Part shown: positions 1 to 8,535 of the stretch, in pieces
How positions within the stretch are numbered: the first letter of the stretch is position 1
Layout: the number at the start of each line of letters is the position of its first letter
DNA from: Marinobacterium lacunae
GTDB lineage: Bacteria > Pseudomonadota > Gammaproteobacteria > Pseudomonadales > Balneatricaceae
DNA length: 64,000 nt
Assembly: GCF_000705555.1 (NCBI RefSeq)
Contig: NZ_JMQN01000007.1
Location: forward strand, 29,367 to 93,366
Direction: 5' to 3'
Made by a program: the position numbers and the translations under genes
The notes under the pieces: model-generated
Database searches by the model: none
What the model saw: only the letters and a program-made list of their open reading frames with translations
Told to the model about the DNA's origin: nothing

Positions 1-141
1 CCGGGAGATTCAGCAGACCTGAAGATCGAATATATCTATCGATTGCTGGTCCATGACAAGGTGATACCGCCAATGCCTGAGGAGCAGGTGTCTCAGCAGA
101 GCATGCGCCACCGTCTGGCGATTTGGGCATCGCACCTGTAA
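1..141 (+). CDS. C-terminal fragment of an unrecognised protein
   Basis: The frame is open from the first base to a TAA and gives the last 46 residues of a protein whose start lies outside the window. The visible tail is hydrophilic, with no membrane segment, and ends in RLAIWASHL. It is followed by a strong intrinsic terminator, which supports a real gene end. I do not recognise the family from this tail. Confidence 0.55.
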   Translation, partial: PGDSADLKIEYIYRLLVHDKVIPPMPEEQVSQQSMRHRLAIWASHL

Positions 142-162
142 GGCAAATTACCTGTAACCAAT

Positions 163-191
163 AAAAAAGCCGGCGATCAGCCGGCTTTTTT
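163..191. terminator. Bidirectional intrinsic terminator
   Basis: A run of six A, the stem GCCGGC, a five-base loop GATCA, the stem GCCGGC and six T form a symmetric terminator. It sits between the end of the partial upstream gene and the end of the convergent pyrC gene, so it can serve both strands. Confidence 0.9.
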
Positions 192-204
192 ACGGGCGTT
201 CACA

Positions 205-1242
205 TCAGGATTCAAGTTTCCAGCGCAAGGTCTCACCGGCGCGAAGCGGTACGATGATATCGTCGCCAAACGGCATCTCGGCCGGAACTTCCCAAGGCGT
301 TTTCACCAGTGTGATGGTATCGCTGTTGCGCGTGCGGCCATAGAAGTCGGCCCCATAGTGGCTGGCAAAGCCTTCGAGGTTTTTCAGCACGCCCAGATCT
401 TCAAAGATTTCGGCATACAACTCGATCGCGGCATAGGCACTGTAGCAACCGGCACAGCCGCATGCGGATTCCTTGGCACCCTTGGCGTGAGGGGCTGAGT
501 CGGTTCCCAGGAAAAACTTCGGGCTACCGCTGACGACAGCTGCCTGCAGAGCCTGCTGGTGGATGTTGCGCTTAAGAATTGGCAAACAGAACAGGTGCGG
601 TCGGATACCGCCAACGAGCATGTGGTTACGGTTGTATGCCAGATGCTGCACGGTGATGGTGGCAGCGACATTGTCGCCATGGGCGTTGACGAACTCTGCG
701 GCATCCCGCGTAGTGATGTGCTCGACTACCAGTTTCATGTTGCCGTGACGGCCTGCCAGCGGTGTCAGGATCTCGTCGAGGAAGCGTTTCTCACGATCAA
801 AAATGTCTACATCACCATGGGTGACTTCGCCATGAACCAGCAGCGGCATGCCCGCTTCGTCAAGTGCATCGCAGACGGCATCCAGCTTGCCCAGGTCCGT
901 GACCCCGGAATCCGAGTTGGTGGTCGCACCCGCCGGGTAGAGCTTCACTGCGGCGATTTTGCCAGTGGCGGCGGCTTCGGCAATCATCTCCGGTGTCGTG
1001 TTGTCTGTCAGGTAGAGGGTCATCAACGGCTCGAAACCGTTGCCTTCGGGTACCTGAGCCAGAATGCGTTCACGGTAGGCCAGGGCCTGCTCGGCGTTGA
1101 CCACGGGCGGTCTCAGGTTCGGCATGACAATCGCTCGTCCCATCTGACGCGCCGTGGCCGGTACGATATGTTCGAGCACCGCGCCATCGCGCAGGTGCAG
1201 GTGCCAGTCATCGGGACGTGTCAGTGTAAGGCGTTCGGTCAT
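205..1242 (-). CDS. pyrC: Dihydroorotase
   Basis: Catalyses the reversible cyclisation of N-carbamoyl-L-aspartate to dihydroorotate, the third step of de novo pyrimidine synthesis, in the cytoplasm. At 345 residues it matches the short class II PyrC family (E. coli is 348). The N-terminal WHLHLRDG carries the two metal-binding histidines (H14, H16). MPNLRPP follows, then [15 protein letters not shown] with the lysine normally carboxylated to bridge the two zincs. LVHGE and VEHITT give further histidine ligands and [10 protein letters not shown] the catalytic aspartate. It stands alone, convergent to the partial upstream gene. A minus-strand TATAAT lies about 50 bases before the start codon. 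Confidence 0.96.
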   Translation of the reverse strand: MTERLTLTRPDDWHLHLRDGAVLEHIVPATARQMGRAIVMPNLRPPVVNAEQALAYRERILAQVPEGNGFEPLMTLYLTDNTTPEMIAEAAATGKIAAVKLYPAGATTNSDSGVTDLGKLDAVCDALDEAGMPLLVHGEVTHGDVDIFDREKRFLDEILTPLAGRHGNMKLVVEHITTRDAAEFVNAHGDNVAATITVQHLAYNRNHMLVGGIRPHLFCLPILKRNIHQQALQAAVVSGSPKFFLGTDSAPHAKGAKESACGCAGCYSAYAAIELYAEIFEDLGVLKNLEGFASHYGADFYGRTRNSDTITLVKTPWEVPAEMPFGDDIIVPLRAGETLRWKLES

Positions 1243-1286
1243 GGTCGATATCCAGTACAGTAAACGGGTGGGAGTGTTGCGCGGCA

Positions 1287-1472
1287 GTGATTATAGACAA
1301 TCTCGCCTCTGTCGTCTTGACGAGACCTGCCGTAAACAGCAAGGGGTATCAGCGCAAGATCGGTCAGGAAATGGCGCTGCGCGACTTTCCGCTGTTTTTT
1401 CTCTACCACAATCTGATCACCGACACGCCCGAGCATGAGTTGGTGACGGATCTTCTGTTGCCGCTGAAGTAA
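1287..1472 (+). CDS. Possible small protein, unrecognised
   Basis: A 61-residue frame opens with GTG and ends in [12 protein letters not shown]. The second half looks protein-like ([20 protein letters not shown]) and a terminator-like hairpin follows the stop, which favours a real gene end. The first codons overlap the pyrC -10 box on the other strand, so an internal start such as the ATG at 1371 (33 residues, preceded by AGGA) may be correct. It could also be a gene remnant. No family is recognised. Confidence 0.3.
   Translation: MIIDNLASVVLTRPAVNSKGYQRKIGQEMALRDFPLFFLYHNLITDTPEHELVTDLLLPLK
1290..1295 (-). promoter_or_regulatory. Probable -10 box of the pyrC promoter
   Basis: The minus strand reads TATAAT here, preceded by TTGTC, and would start transcription about 40 bases before the pyrC ATG. 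No good TTGACA is found 17 bases upstream (the best is AAGACG), so the -35 is weak. The call rests mainly on the perfect -10 hexamer and its position. Confidence 0.5.
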
Positions 1473-1482
1473 AAACTGCATC

Positions 1483-1512
1483 AAAAGGCGGGGGTATATG
1501 CTCCTGCCTTTT
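1483..1512 (+). terminator. Terminator-like hairpin
   Basis: AAAAGGC followed by GGGGG pairs with CTCCT and GCCTTTT across a short loop, with two G-U pairs. It lies just after the small ORF and before the NhaC-type gene. The T run is short, so efficiency is uncertain. Confidence 0.5.
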
Positions 1513-1637
1513 GGTTCTTAGTCAAAAAGACTGATCGCTGTATAATATTGCGCCTTATAAATCTGGATGATCCCGGATTCACCATAAATAAGGCCTGGCT
1601 TATCCCGCCGGTGCCCAATCCAAGGTATACACCGATC

Positions 1638-2972
1638 ATGACCAAACCCTCCCCTCTGGCGCTGGCTCCGCTTGCGCTGTTTCTGCTGTTTTTCGTGGGC
1701 AGCGGTCTCTGGTACCAGACTCAGGGTACCGAGTTCGCCTTCTATCAGATATCGGCGCCTGTCGCGATATTGCCGGCGATTGTGCTGGCGATTCTGCTGG
1801 CGCGCGGGCCGCTGAATGAGCGCATCAACACATTTATTCGCGGTGTCGGTGATGACACCATCATCACCATGGTGCTGATCTATCTGCTGGCCGGCGCCTT
1901 TGCCAGTGTAGCCAAGGCGGTGGGTGGTGTAGACGCTACCGTTAACTTCGGTTTGAGCGTCATTCCGCCATCGTTTGTGCTGCCGGGGCTATTTGTGATT
2001 ACCGCGTTCGTGGCCACCTCGATGGGAACATCCATGGGCACGATCGCCGCCATCGCACCCATAGCGGTAGGCGTGGCCGAAGCGACAGAGCTGTCGCTGC
2101 CCCTGACCGTCGCCACGGTGATCGGTGGCGCGATGTTTGGCGATAACCTGTCGATTATCTCCGATACCACCATCGCAGCGACCCGTACACAGGGCTGCGC
2201 GATGCGTGACAAGTTCAGGCTCAACTTCAAGATTGCACTGCCGGCTGCATTGTTGACGCTGGTTTGGCTGTGGCTGCAAAGCAGCACCGCCGTGGTCGAG
2301 GCCCCGGGCGAGTATGAGCTGGTGCGCGTGCTGCCTTACGTGGCGGTACTGGTGTTAGCCGTGATGGGCGTGAACGTCATGCTGGTACTGTTCGTCGGTA
2401 TTGTGTTGGCCGGTCTGATCGGGCTGACGATGGTGGCTGATTATTCGGTTGCCCAGTGGTCCAAGGATATCTACGCCGGCTACACCGGCATGCAGGAGAT
2501 TCTGATCCTATCGCTGTTGATCGGTGGCCTTGGGCTGCTGATGAAAACTCAGGGCGGTCTGGCTTGGGTATCGAACCTGATCGATCGCTTCAGCCGCATG
2601 GGCAAAGGTACGCCAGGGCGTCGCAGCGGAGAGTTCAGTATCAGTGCTGCCGTGGCGTTGACCAACTTCTGTACTGCCAACAATACGGTGGCGATTCTGC
2701 TGGCAGGTTCGCTCGCCAAGGATATTGCCGAGCGCCACAACGTGGATCCGCGTCGCAGCGCAAGCCTTGCCGATATCTTCTCATGCGTAGTGCAGGGCCT
2801 GATTCCGTATGGGGCTCAGGTGCTGCTGGCGGCCTCTATCGCGAAACTCTCGCCGTTACAGCTGGTGGGCAGCATCCATTACTGCTGGCTGCTCGGGTTG
2901 GTCGCGCTGGTGGCGATCTTCGTAGGTTTTCCGAAGCTTAACAGCGTGAAGGCGACCGAAGCGGTCGCCTGA
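1638..2972 (+). CDS. nhaC: NhaC-family Na+/H+ antiporter
   Basis: Inner-membrane secondary transporter predicted to exchange Na+ for H+. The protein has about 444 residues and a dozen hydrophobic segments spread along its length. The motif GDNLSIISDTTIAATRTQGC around residues 175-195 is characteristic of NhaC transporters, as is the serine- and threonine-rich GTSMGT stretch shortly before it. The first ATG in a membrane-protein-like context was chosen. A longer frame from 1548 would add a hydrophilic, poorly conserved 30-residue extension. The exact ion cannot be read from sequence, and some NhaC-family members exchange organic acids. No operon partner is evident. Confidence 0.82.
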   Translation: MTKPSPLALAPLALFLLFFVGSGLWYQTQGTEFAFYQISAPVAILPAIVLAILLARGPLNERINTFIRGVGDDTIITMVLIYLLAGAFASVAKAVGGVDATVNFGLSVIPPSFVLPGLFVITAFVATSMGTSMGTIAAIAPIAVGVAEATELSLPLTVATVIGGAMFGDNLSIISDTTIAATRTQGCAMRDKFRLNFKIALPAALLTLVWLWLQSSTAVVEAPGEYELVRVLPYVAVLVLAVMGVNVMLVLFVGIVLAGLIGLTMVADYSVAQWSKDIYAGYTGMQEILILSLLIGGLGLLMKTQGGLAWVSNLIDRFSRMGKGTPGRRSGEFSISAAVALTNFCTANNTVAILLAGSLAKDIAERHNVDPRRSASLADIFSCVVQGLIPYGAQVLLAASIAKLSPLQLVGSIHYCWLLGLVALVAIFVGFPKLNSVKATEAVA

Positions 2973-2979
2973 CAGGTGC

Positions 2980-3963
2980 TTACTCTCCCTTGAGCTGCTT
3001 GACCAGTGCGGCAGGCAGCTCGCTGAGGGTGAGTGTGTTATTGCTGGGATTGAAGGTAATGTTTTTGCCCAGAGATTCGTTTGAAAAGCTGATGGATACA
3101 TCGCGGCTGCGGCCACTGTAACGGATGTATCGCTTGAGGCTGGCGCGATCGGGGATGAACGACTCCTTGATCTCCGGCGCGCGCTCTTCGATAAAACGAT
3201 CAAGTCCAGTGGGGGCCTGACTCTCGATCTCGCCGGAGAGTTCACGGTAGTTCACCGTCTCGCCGTTCTTGCCCTGCTCCATGCAGTATTCAGCCACCTC
3301 TTTACGATAACGCTTGGCGTTGTCTTCCGGCATTTCTCGGCTGTAATCCTCCACCAGCGCCATGAAGCGCTCGGTGTCTTCGGTGGTGTTCACCGTGTCG
3401 GTAAAACAGACGAAATCCAGCATCAGAGCCTGCATCGGGCGGTCGCCAAAGCCGAAACTGACGGTCAGGTATTTCTTCTCGCTGGGCTGGTTGATCTGAT
3501 CCAGATTGATGCTGGCGCAGAAGCCCATTTTGGAGAGGTCAAGATACTCGCAGTTGTCCGGGCGGTTGTCGCCGTCGATCATCACTCCGTCGAACTGGCG
3601 TAGCTGGGCTAGCCACAGAATACGACCGGCTTCCTGCTCGTCAACGGCGAACATCCAGTAGCCGTCGCTTTCCACATCCTGCTCTTCGAGCGCGATGGCA
3701 AGGTACTCAATGGTTTTCTGGCTGAAAGAGACCAGATTCAGCGTCTCGCCAAGCCAGTTAACAACCAGCCCTTTGAATACACCGGCCCCTTCATCGGCGA
3801 AGCAGCCATAACGCTTGCTGGCACGGCGGGCGAACAGCGGCTTGATATCGCTGAGCAGATGCGCTGCGTTGTCGGATGCTTCCAGAGGCTTATCGCTGAG
3901 GCTGTAGGACTTGTCGCCGCTTTCGCGGGTCAGGCGGTGAATGATCGCTTGGCTGACGGACAT
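2980..3963 (-). CDS. yejK: Nucleoid-associated protein NdpA/YejK
   Basis: Homologue of the 37-kDa nucleoid-associated protein of gammaproteobacteria, a cytoplasmic DNA-associated protein of unclear biochemical role. The 327-residue length matches the family (about 335). Recognisable blocks are YGCFADEG near residue 55, the CEYLDLSKMGFCASINLDQI stretch in the middle, and the C-terminal FNPSNNTLTLSELPAALVKQL. There is no signal peptide or membrane segment. It converges on the nhaC-type gene with only seven bases between the two stop codons. Confidence 0.88.
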   Translation of the reverse strand: MSVSQAIIHRLTRESGDKSYSLSDKPLEASDNAAHLLSDIKPLFARRASKRYGCFADEGAGVFKGLVVNWLGETLNLVSFSQKTIEYLAIALEEQDVESDGYWMFAVDEQEAGRILWLAQLRQFDGVMIDGDNRPDNCEYLDLSKMGFCASINLDQINQPSEKKYLTVSFGFGDRPMQALMLDFVCFTDTVNTTEDTERFMALVEDYSREMPEDNAKRYRKEVAEYCMEQGKNGETVNYRELSGEIESQAPTGLDRFIEERAPEIKESFIPDRASLKRYIRYSGRSRDVSISFSNESLGKNITFNPSNNTLTLSELPAALVKQLKGE

Positions 3964-4081
3964 GGACGCTCCTGCTGCGGATTGAAACGGGGCGCGATTA
4001 TACCTCAGTGCCGGTCAGGATCTGTACTGGGAATGCCAAAGTAAAGAAGATGGAATGTGCCAGAGCGCGTCTGAATACGCG

Positions 4082-4432
4082 CTAAATAGCGGTTCCCGAG
4101 AAGAAGTCTTCGATCATGTGGGAGATGTCTTCGTGTATGTACGCTTCGAAGTCATCGATATTTTTGCCCATCAACGCCAGATACCGATCCGCTTTATCGC
4201 GGGACAGGCGTTTATTATTGATGGTGTATTCCATCTCCGGCAGCGATTTGTCGTCTCGGGACTGCACCTTCCAGATAACGAACGCGGAATCGAAAGATCT
4301 CAGTGCCTTGTCTGCAAAGACGCAAAAATCCTTGATGTGGTCATGGCCATTCGGGCCCAGACAGCCCGGTTCCAGTCTGTAGATAACGCACAGTTTCTTT
4401 TCGTCGGGCAGGGCGGGGGACGTCATCGTCAT
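4082..4432 (-). CDS. Hypothetical protein downstream of nqrF
   Basis: A 116-residue acidic soluble protein with no recognised family. The start at this ATG is supported by an AGGAAG ribosome site five bases upstream; a longer TTG start exists. Visible features are CVIYRLEPGCLGPNGHDHI near the N-terminus, two further cysteine-containing turns, and a helical C-terminal half ending DISHMIEDFF. It lies about 75 bases after nqrF on the same strand and could be co-transcribed with it. Conserved neighbourhood in relatives would be the only guide to its role. Confidence 0.6.
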   Translation of the reverse strand: MTMTSPALPDEKKLCVIYRLEPGCLGPNGHDHIKDFCVFADKALRSFDSAFVIWKVQSRDDKSLPEMEYTINNKRLSRDKADRYLALMGKNIDDFEAYIHEDISHMIEDFFSGTAI

Positions 4433-4507
4433 GTAATCTTCCTGAGGTATTAACCCCAATCCTATTCAGTGATTACGGCCAAGTCCATAGAGCATTCATT
4501 GGGCTGT

Positions 4508-5725
4508 TCAACCCCCAAAATCATCGAAGCGGATGTTCTGTGCATCGACGCCCAGGCTGTCGAGCATCTGTATGACCGCTTTGAGCATCGGCGGTGGGCC
4601 GCAGAGATAATACTCGCAGTCTTCCGGATTTGGGTGATTCTCCAGATAGCGCGTATACAGCACCTCGTGAATGAACCCGGTCTCGCCTTGCCACTCATCT
4701 TCAGGTCGCGGGTCGGACAACGCGACTGTCCAGCTGAAGTTATCGTGCTCCTTGGCAAGGCGGTCAAACTCGTCGACATAAAACAGCTCGCGGGTGTTGC
4801 GCGCCCCATACCAGAAGCTGATTGTCCGTTTCGAATCCAGCTGTTTGAGCTGATCGAATATATGTGAGCGCATGGGCGCCATGCCGGCCCCACCGCCAAT
4901 GAAGATCATCTCATGGTCCGAGTCTTCTGCGAAAAAGTCCCCGAAGGGGCCGGATATCTCCACTTCGTCTCCCGGTTCGAGGCTGTACATGTACGAGGAG
5001 ACAATGCCCGGTGGCGCGCTGGAACCCGGTGGTGGGGTGGCCAGACGGACGACCAGTTTTACAATGCCTTGCTCATCCACGTAGTTAGCCATGGAGTAGG
5101 CGCGACTGTGCGGCTCCGAGGTGGAGGATTCGAGGTCCCAGAGTCCAAGTTTTTGCCAATCTTCGTGGTAGCGCTCGTCAATCTGAAGCTCTGAGAACCG
5201 CAGCTCATAGGGTGGGCAGGTCGCCTGAATATACGCGCCGGCACGGAACTCCAGTGTTTCGCCTTCCGGCAACGCCAGCGTGATCTCCTTCATCAGAGTG
5301 CCGACGCAGCGGCTTGATTCTAGACGGCAGGTCCAGTGCCCGACCCCAAACACCTCATCAGGCACCTCAATTTTCAGGTCGTCATGCACGGTAAGTTGGC
5401 AGGCCAGTCGCGTGCCGTCGCGCATCTCGCGCAGGGTCAGTTGATCCTGCTCGGCTGGTACAACCGCACTGCGGCCCTCAACCACCCGAACCTTGCACTG
5501 GCTGCAGATACCCTTGCCGCCGCAGGCTGATGATAGTCGTATATCTTCACTATCGAGTGCGCCCAGCAGTTTGACCCCGACAGGGAGGGTTAGAGTTTTC
5601 TTGCCGTTAACCTCAATCTGCACGCCGCTTGAGGGTATCAGGTAGCTTCTTGCCAGAAGTATTGCTGTAACGAGTATGAGGACGATGCCGGTAAAAAAGG
5701 CGACGCCCAATAGGATATCGCTCAT
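4508..5725 (-). CDS. nqrF: NqrF-type NADH:quinone reductase subunit F
   Basis: NqrF is the NADH-oxidising subunit of the sodium-pumping NADH:ubiquinone reductase: it takes electrons from NADH through FAD to a 2Fe-2S centre. This 405-residue protein has the full family layout: one N-terminal membrane helix (residues about 4-27), a plant-type ferredoxin domain with CGGKGICSQC and a fourth cysteine in RLACQL, an FAD-binding barrel with RAYSMAN, and an NAD-binding domain with GGGAGMAPMR and YLCGPPPM. Length matches authentic NqrF (about 407). The other nqr genes are not adjacent, so this is an isolated copy. It could serve the main complex or be an NqrF-like reductase for another partner. Confidence 0.88.
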   Translation of the reverse strand: MSDILLGVAFFTGIVLILVTAILLARSYLIPSSGVQIEVNGKKTLTLPVGVKLLGALDSEDIRLSSACGGKGICSQCKVRVVEGRSAVVPAEQDQLTLREMRDGTRLACQLTVHDDLKIEVPDEVFGVGHWTCRLESSRCVGTLMKEITLALPEGETLEFRAGAYIQATCPPYELRFSELQIDERYHEDWQKLGLWDLESSTSEPHSRAYSMANYVDEQGIVKLVVRLATPPPGSSAPPGIVSSYMYSLEPGDEVEISGPFGDFFAEDSDHEMIFIGGGAGMAPMRSHIFDQLKQLDSKRTISFWYGARNTRELFYVDEFDRLAKEHDNFSWTVALSDPRPEDEWQGETGFIHEVLYTRYLENHPNPEDCEYYLCGPPPMLKAVIQMLDSLGVDAQNIRFDDFGG

Positions 5726-6109
5726 GTAGCCCTTGCTCGCTTCCGCACGGACATGTCACAAACGGCCCTATCCGGGCGGATGACTGGGTTTGGGGTCCGT
5801 CCCGTCGTGGTTGACCACCGTCAATGTGGCCTACATCGATACTATGACTATAGTTCACTGCGCTCGGTTAGCGTTTTTACGCATCCGGCTATACTGCCTA
5901 GCGTCGCTAACGGAAAATACCGCCAAGATAACCATCCAAGCTCAGGCCGGGCGCAATTACTATATATGGCAAGAGGTCAAAATGGGCATGTGGACGGCAC
6001 GTTCGATGCTACATGAAGTAACCGAAGATGTAGGCCAGCAGGGAGTGCTTGAGTGCAAGTTGATAGCGCCGGAGAGCTAGCGAGCGGGCAGAGGCGTCGG
6101 AGTGCATCC
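5726..6109. other. Intergenic region between divergent nqrF and GNAT gene
   Basis: About 380 bases that must hold the promoters of the two divergent genes. A seven-base inverted repeat GTTAGCG/CGCTAAC lies near 5870-5910, but I see no convincing promoter, terminator or RNA gene. Short frames on the plus strand lack ribosome sites and family resemblance. Confidence 0.5.
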
Positions 6110-6580
6110 ATGTCTGTGCGTGTACGGTCATACCGCCCAGTCGATGCCTGGCGGGTAACCGATATCTTTTACAACAGCGTGCATTCAATCGATGAGCGCT
6201 TCTATTCCCTGCAGGAGATTAACGCCTGGGCGCCGCTGCCGGTGGAGTATGCGCAGTGGGTGCAACGCCTGAATGCCCATGATGTCCTCGTTGCCGAAGT
6301 GGAGGGTGTCATTGCGGGGTTTACCGCCATGGAGCCCGATGGCTATATCGACTGGCTGTATGTCCACAGTGATTACCAGCACCGCGGCGTTGCTAGCGCG
6401 TTATATGCAGAGGTGGAGAAGCAAGCGCGGGACGCGGGGCTGCCGTGCTTGCATGTACATGCCTCACATGTGGCCAAGCCTTTTTTTCTGCATAAGGGCT
6501 TTAGCGTATTGTCGCAGAACCGGGTAGAGCGGTTGGGCATCGCGTTGATCAACTGGGAGATGGAAAAACGACTCAGCTGA
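6110..6580 (+). CDS. GNAT-family N-acetyltransferase
   Basis: A 156-residue acetyl-CoA-dependent acetyltransferase; the substrate is unknown. The acetyl-CoA pyrophosphate-binding motif A is HRGVASALYAEVEKQA, around residues 92-110, preceded by the strand IDWLYVHSDYQ. The C-terminal block PFFLHKGF is the usual motif B. The overall shape resembles the YafP group of small GNAT proteins. The ATG giving MSVRVRSYRP was chosen because the family starts directly with the first beta strand; the longer frame adds a low-complexity leader. It precedes dgt but probably has its own transcript. Confidence 0.85.
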   Translation: MSVRVRSYRPVDAWRVTDIFYNSVHSIDERFYSLQEINAWAPLPVEYAQWVQRLNAHDVLVAEVEGVIAGFTAMEPDGYIDWLYVHSDYQHRGVASALYAEVEKQARDAGLPCLHVHASHVAKPFFLHKGFSVLSQNRVERLGIALINWEMEKRLS

Positions 6581-6588
6581 TGCTGCGC

Positions 6589-6616
6589 TTGGTCTTGTCA
6601 GGCGCTCTGGTATAGT
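6589..6616 (+). promoter_or_regulatory. Candidate sigma-70 promoter of dgt
   Basis: TTGGTC and TATAGT are separated by 16 bases. The predicted start of transcription near 6623 lies after an upstream GTG codon at 6619, which favours the ATG at 6652 as the true dgt start. Confidence 0.45.
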
Positions 6617-6651
6617 CGGTGAGCGTACAGCCACCGACTCGGGTAACGGAC

Positions 6652-8178
6652 ATGCCAGATCTTGCCACGCGTTATTCAATACAGCGCCCCTATCCCCAGC
6701 GTAAAGAAGCTCCTGAGCAATACAGGGTAGAGCGTTGTGGTGTGCGAACGCTGGAGAAGCAACTGGAGAGTGACCGCGGCCGCATCATCAACTCGGCTGC
6801 CGTTCGGCGTCTTCAGCAGAAAACCCAGGTATTCCCGCTGGAGCATAACGCTGCGGTTCGCAGCCGCCTGACCCACTCTCTCGAAGTGCAACAGACCGGG
6901 CGTTTTATTGTCCGCACCATCTTTGACCGTCTGGGGCAGGGTGCCTCTATTCTGGGGTTGGATGGGCTTGAGCGAGCCACGGAGTCGCTGGTCGAGATGG
7001 CCTGCCTGATGCACGATATCGGCAATCCTCCGTTCGGGCATTTCGGCGAAGCCGCTATCTCACGCTGGTTTGAGCAGACCCTGCCGCAGCTTCCGCCCTT
7101 TATCCATGACGACCTGAGTGAACCCGAATGGGCACTGCGTGCCGAGTTGCTGCGCGAGTTGCGCAGCTTCGAGGGTAATGCACAGGCGATAAGGCTCATA
7201 AGTCAGCTGCAAAAGCTCAACCTCACCTATACCCAGACCGCCTGTATTCTCAAATACACCCGCTGTGCCACTGAGCCGAAACCGGCCAAGGGTGAGGCGC
7301 TGGACTATCTCAGGAAAAAGCCGGGCTACTATTTCTCGGAGCGTGAGTTCGTATCGCACCTGCAATCGGTGCTCGATATGGCACCGGGGCATCGCTTTCC
7401 GCTGACTTACCTGATGGAAGCGGCCGATGATATCGCCTACTGTCTGGCGGATCTGGAGGATGGCGTCGATAAGGGAATTCTCAGCTGTGAACGTCTGGCC
7501 CAACTGCTTAAAGAGCAGTTTTTAGCATTGCGCGAGCCCTTCGGCGATGGCGATGCACCCCACTTTTCCGGCAAGTGTTTTGCCGAGCTGATCGATTTTG
7601 CCCTTGAGCGTTCGGCTCAGGAGAGCATCAATAAGGAGCACGAGTTCTTTGTGTGGATGCGGGTCAAGCTTGTGCACCCCTTGGTTAACCACGCCGCAGA
7701 AGCTTTCATCGATCACATTGGGGCGATCTCGGAGGGCAGTCTTAATCGCGCGTTGCTCGAAGACGATTCGCCCTGTCACAGTATTGTCGAGACGCTCAAG
7801 CGTGTGGCCATACGGCATGTGTTTTCCGTCGCTGAAGTGGAAACGCTGGAGCTGCAGGGCTATCGCATCATTTCCGGGCTGCTGGAGCATTACAAACCGC
7901 TGCTGATGTTACCGATGGAGGCGTTCTCGGACCTTTGCCGGGGCGGCAGTCGGGGCTTGTTGATTGAGAGCCGGCTATTCCATCGTCTGCCTAACAAACA
8001 CGTTAAGGCCTACCTGACCCTCGTAGAGCAGGTGCCCGTGCTGGAGGATGGCAGCCGCCTGGGAGAGACTGTGTGGGAGCGCTACTGCCGTTGCCGGTTG
8101 CTGCAGGACATGATCAGCGGTATGACCGATCAGTACGCACTGGACGAGTTTCGTGCGCTATCCGTGATTGGCGCCTGA
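6652..8178 (+). CDS. dgt: Deoxyguanosine triphosphate triphosphohydrolase
   Basis: Hydrolyses dGTP to deoxyguanosine and tripolyphosphate, affecting the dNTP pool. From this ATG the protein is 508 residues, almost the same as E. coli Dgt (505). The HD-domain signature is split as expected: RSRLTHSLEVQQ supplies the first histidine, ACLMHDIGNPPFGHFGE the HD pair, and MEAADDIAYCLADLEDG the distal aspartate. The N-terminal block RIINSAAVRRLQQKTQVFPL is typical of the family. A GTG 33 bases upstream would extend the protein but falls inside the predicted promoter. Confidence 0.95.
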   Translation: MPDLATRYSIQRPYPQRKEAPEQYRVERCGVRTLEKQLESDRGRIINSAAVRRLQQKTQVFPLEHNAAVRSRLTHSLEVQQTGRFIVRTIFDRLGQGASILGLDGLERATESLVEMACLMHDIGNPPFGHFGEAAISRWFEQTLPQLPPFIHDDLSEPEWALRAELLRELRSFEGNAQAIRLISQLQKLNLTYTQTACILKYTRCATEPKPAKGEALDYLRKKPGYYFSEREFVSHLQSVLDMAPGHRFPLTYLMEAADDIAYCLADLEDGVDKGILSCERLAQLLKEQFLALREPFGDGDAPHFSGKCFAELIDFALERSAQESINKEHEFFVWMRVKLVHPLVNHAAEAFIDHIGAISEGSLNRALLEDDSPCHSIVETLKRVAIRHVFSVAEVETLELQGYRIISGLLEHYKPLLMLPMEAFSDLCRGGSRGLLIESRLFHRLPNKHVKAYLTLVEQVPVLEDGSRLGETVWERYCRCRLLQDMISGMTDQYALDEFRALSVIGA

Positions 8179-8195
8179 GCGGGAGAGAATGAGCG

Positions 8196-8534
8196 ATGAA
8201 AGCGCCAAAGCGGGATGAATTTGCCGACTGGGTGGTCGAGATGATGCAGGGCATTGGACCGGTGACACCGCGGCGGATGTTCGGCGGCACAGGGCTGTTT
8301 CTCGATGGACTGATGTTCGCCATCGTGATCGATAGCGAACTCTACCTCAAGGCCGATGATCAAACACGGAGTCGATTTATCGATCTGGGACTGACCCCTT
8401 TCACTTATATGCGCCAGGGTAAACCCTGTTCGTTATCCTACTATCAGGCACCGGAAGAGACGCTGGAGTCCCTCGAGCTGATGCGTGAGTGGGCCAATCA
8501 GGCCTATGGCGCAGCCCTTCGGGGGCGGCGCTGA
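8196..8534 (+). CDS. TfoX N-terminal domain protein
   Basis: A 112-residue protein made of a single TfoX/Sxy N-terminal domain, with the typical RRMFGGTGLFLDGLMFAIV and LYLKADDQTR segments. Sxy/TfoX regulates competence genes in Haemophilus and Vibrio together with CRP, but stand-alone N-terminal domains like this one have no proven role. It starts 17 bases after dgt behind a GGGAGAG ribosome site and is probably co-transcribed. The C-terminal TfoX domain is missing, which is common among relatives and not a truncation sign. Confidence 0.85.
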   Translation: MKAPKRDEFADWVVEMMQGIGPVTPRRMFGGTGLFLDGLMFAIVIDSELYLKADDQTRSRFIDLGLTPFTYMRQGKPCSLSYYQAPEETLESLELMREWANQAYGAALRGRR

Positions 8535-8535
8535 G

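Noticed and set aside
559..1263. Long plus-strand frame antisense to pyrC
   Set aside because: It is the shadow of a strongly supported pyrC gene; no ribosome site or family resemblance.
5753..6080. Two overlapping plus-strand ORFs in the nqrF-GNAT gap
   Set aside because: No ribosome site, no recognisable domain and irregular composition; most likely chance frames.
6619..6651. GTG start extending Dgt by 11 residues
   Set aside because: It overlaps the predicted promoter -10 region, and the ATG start gives the normal family length.
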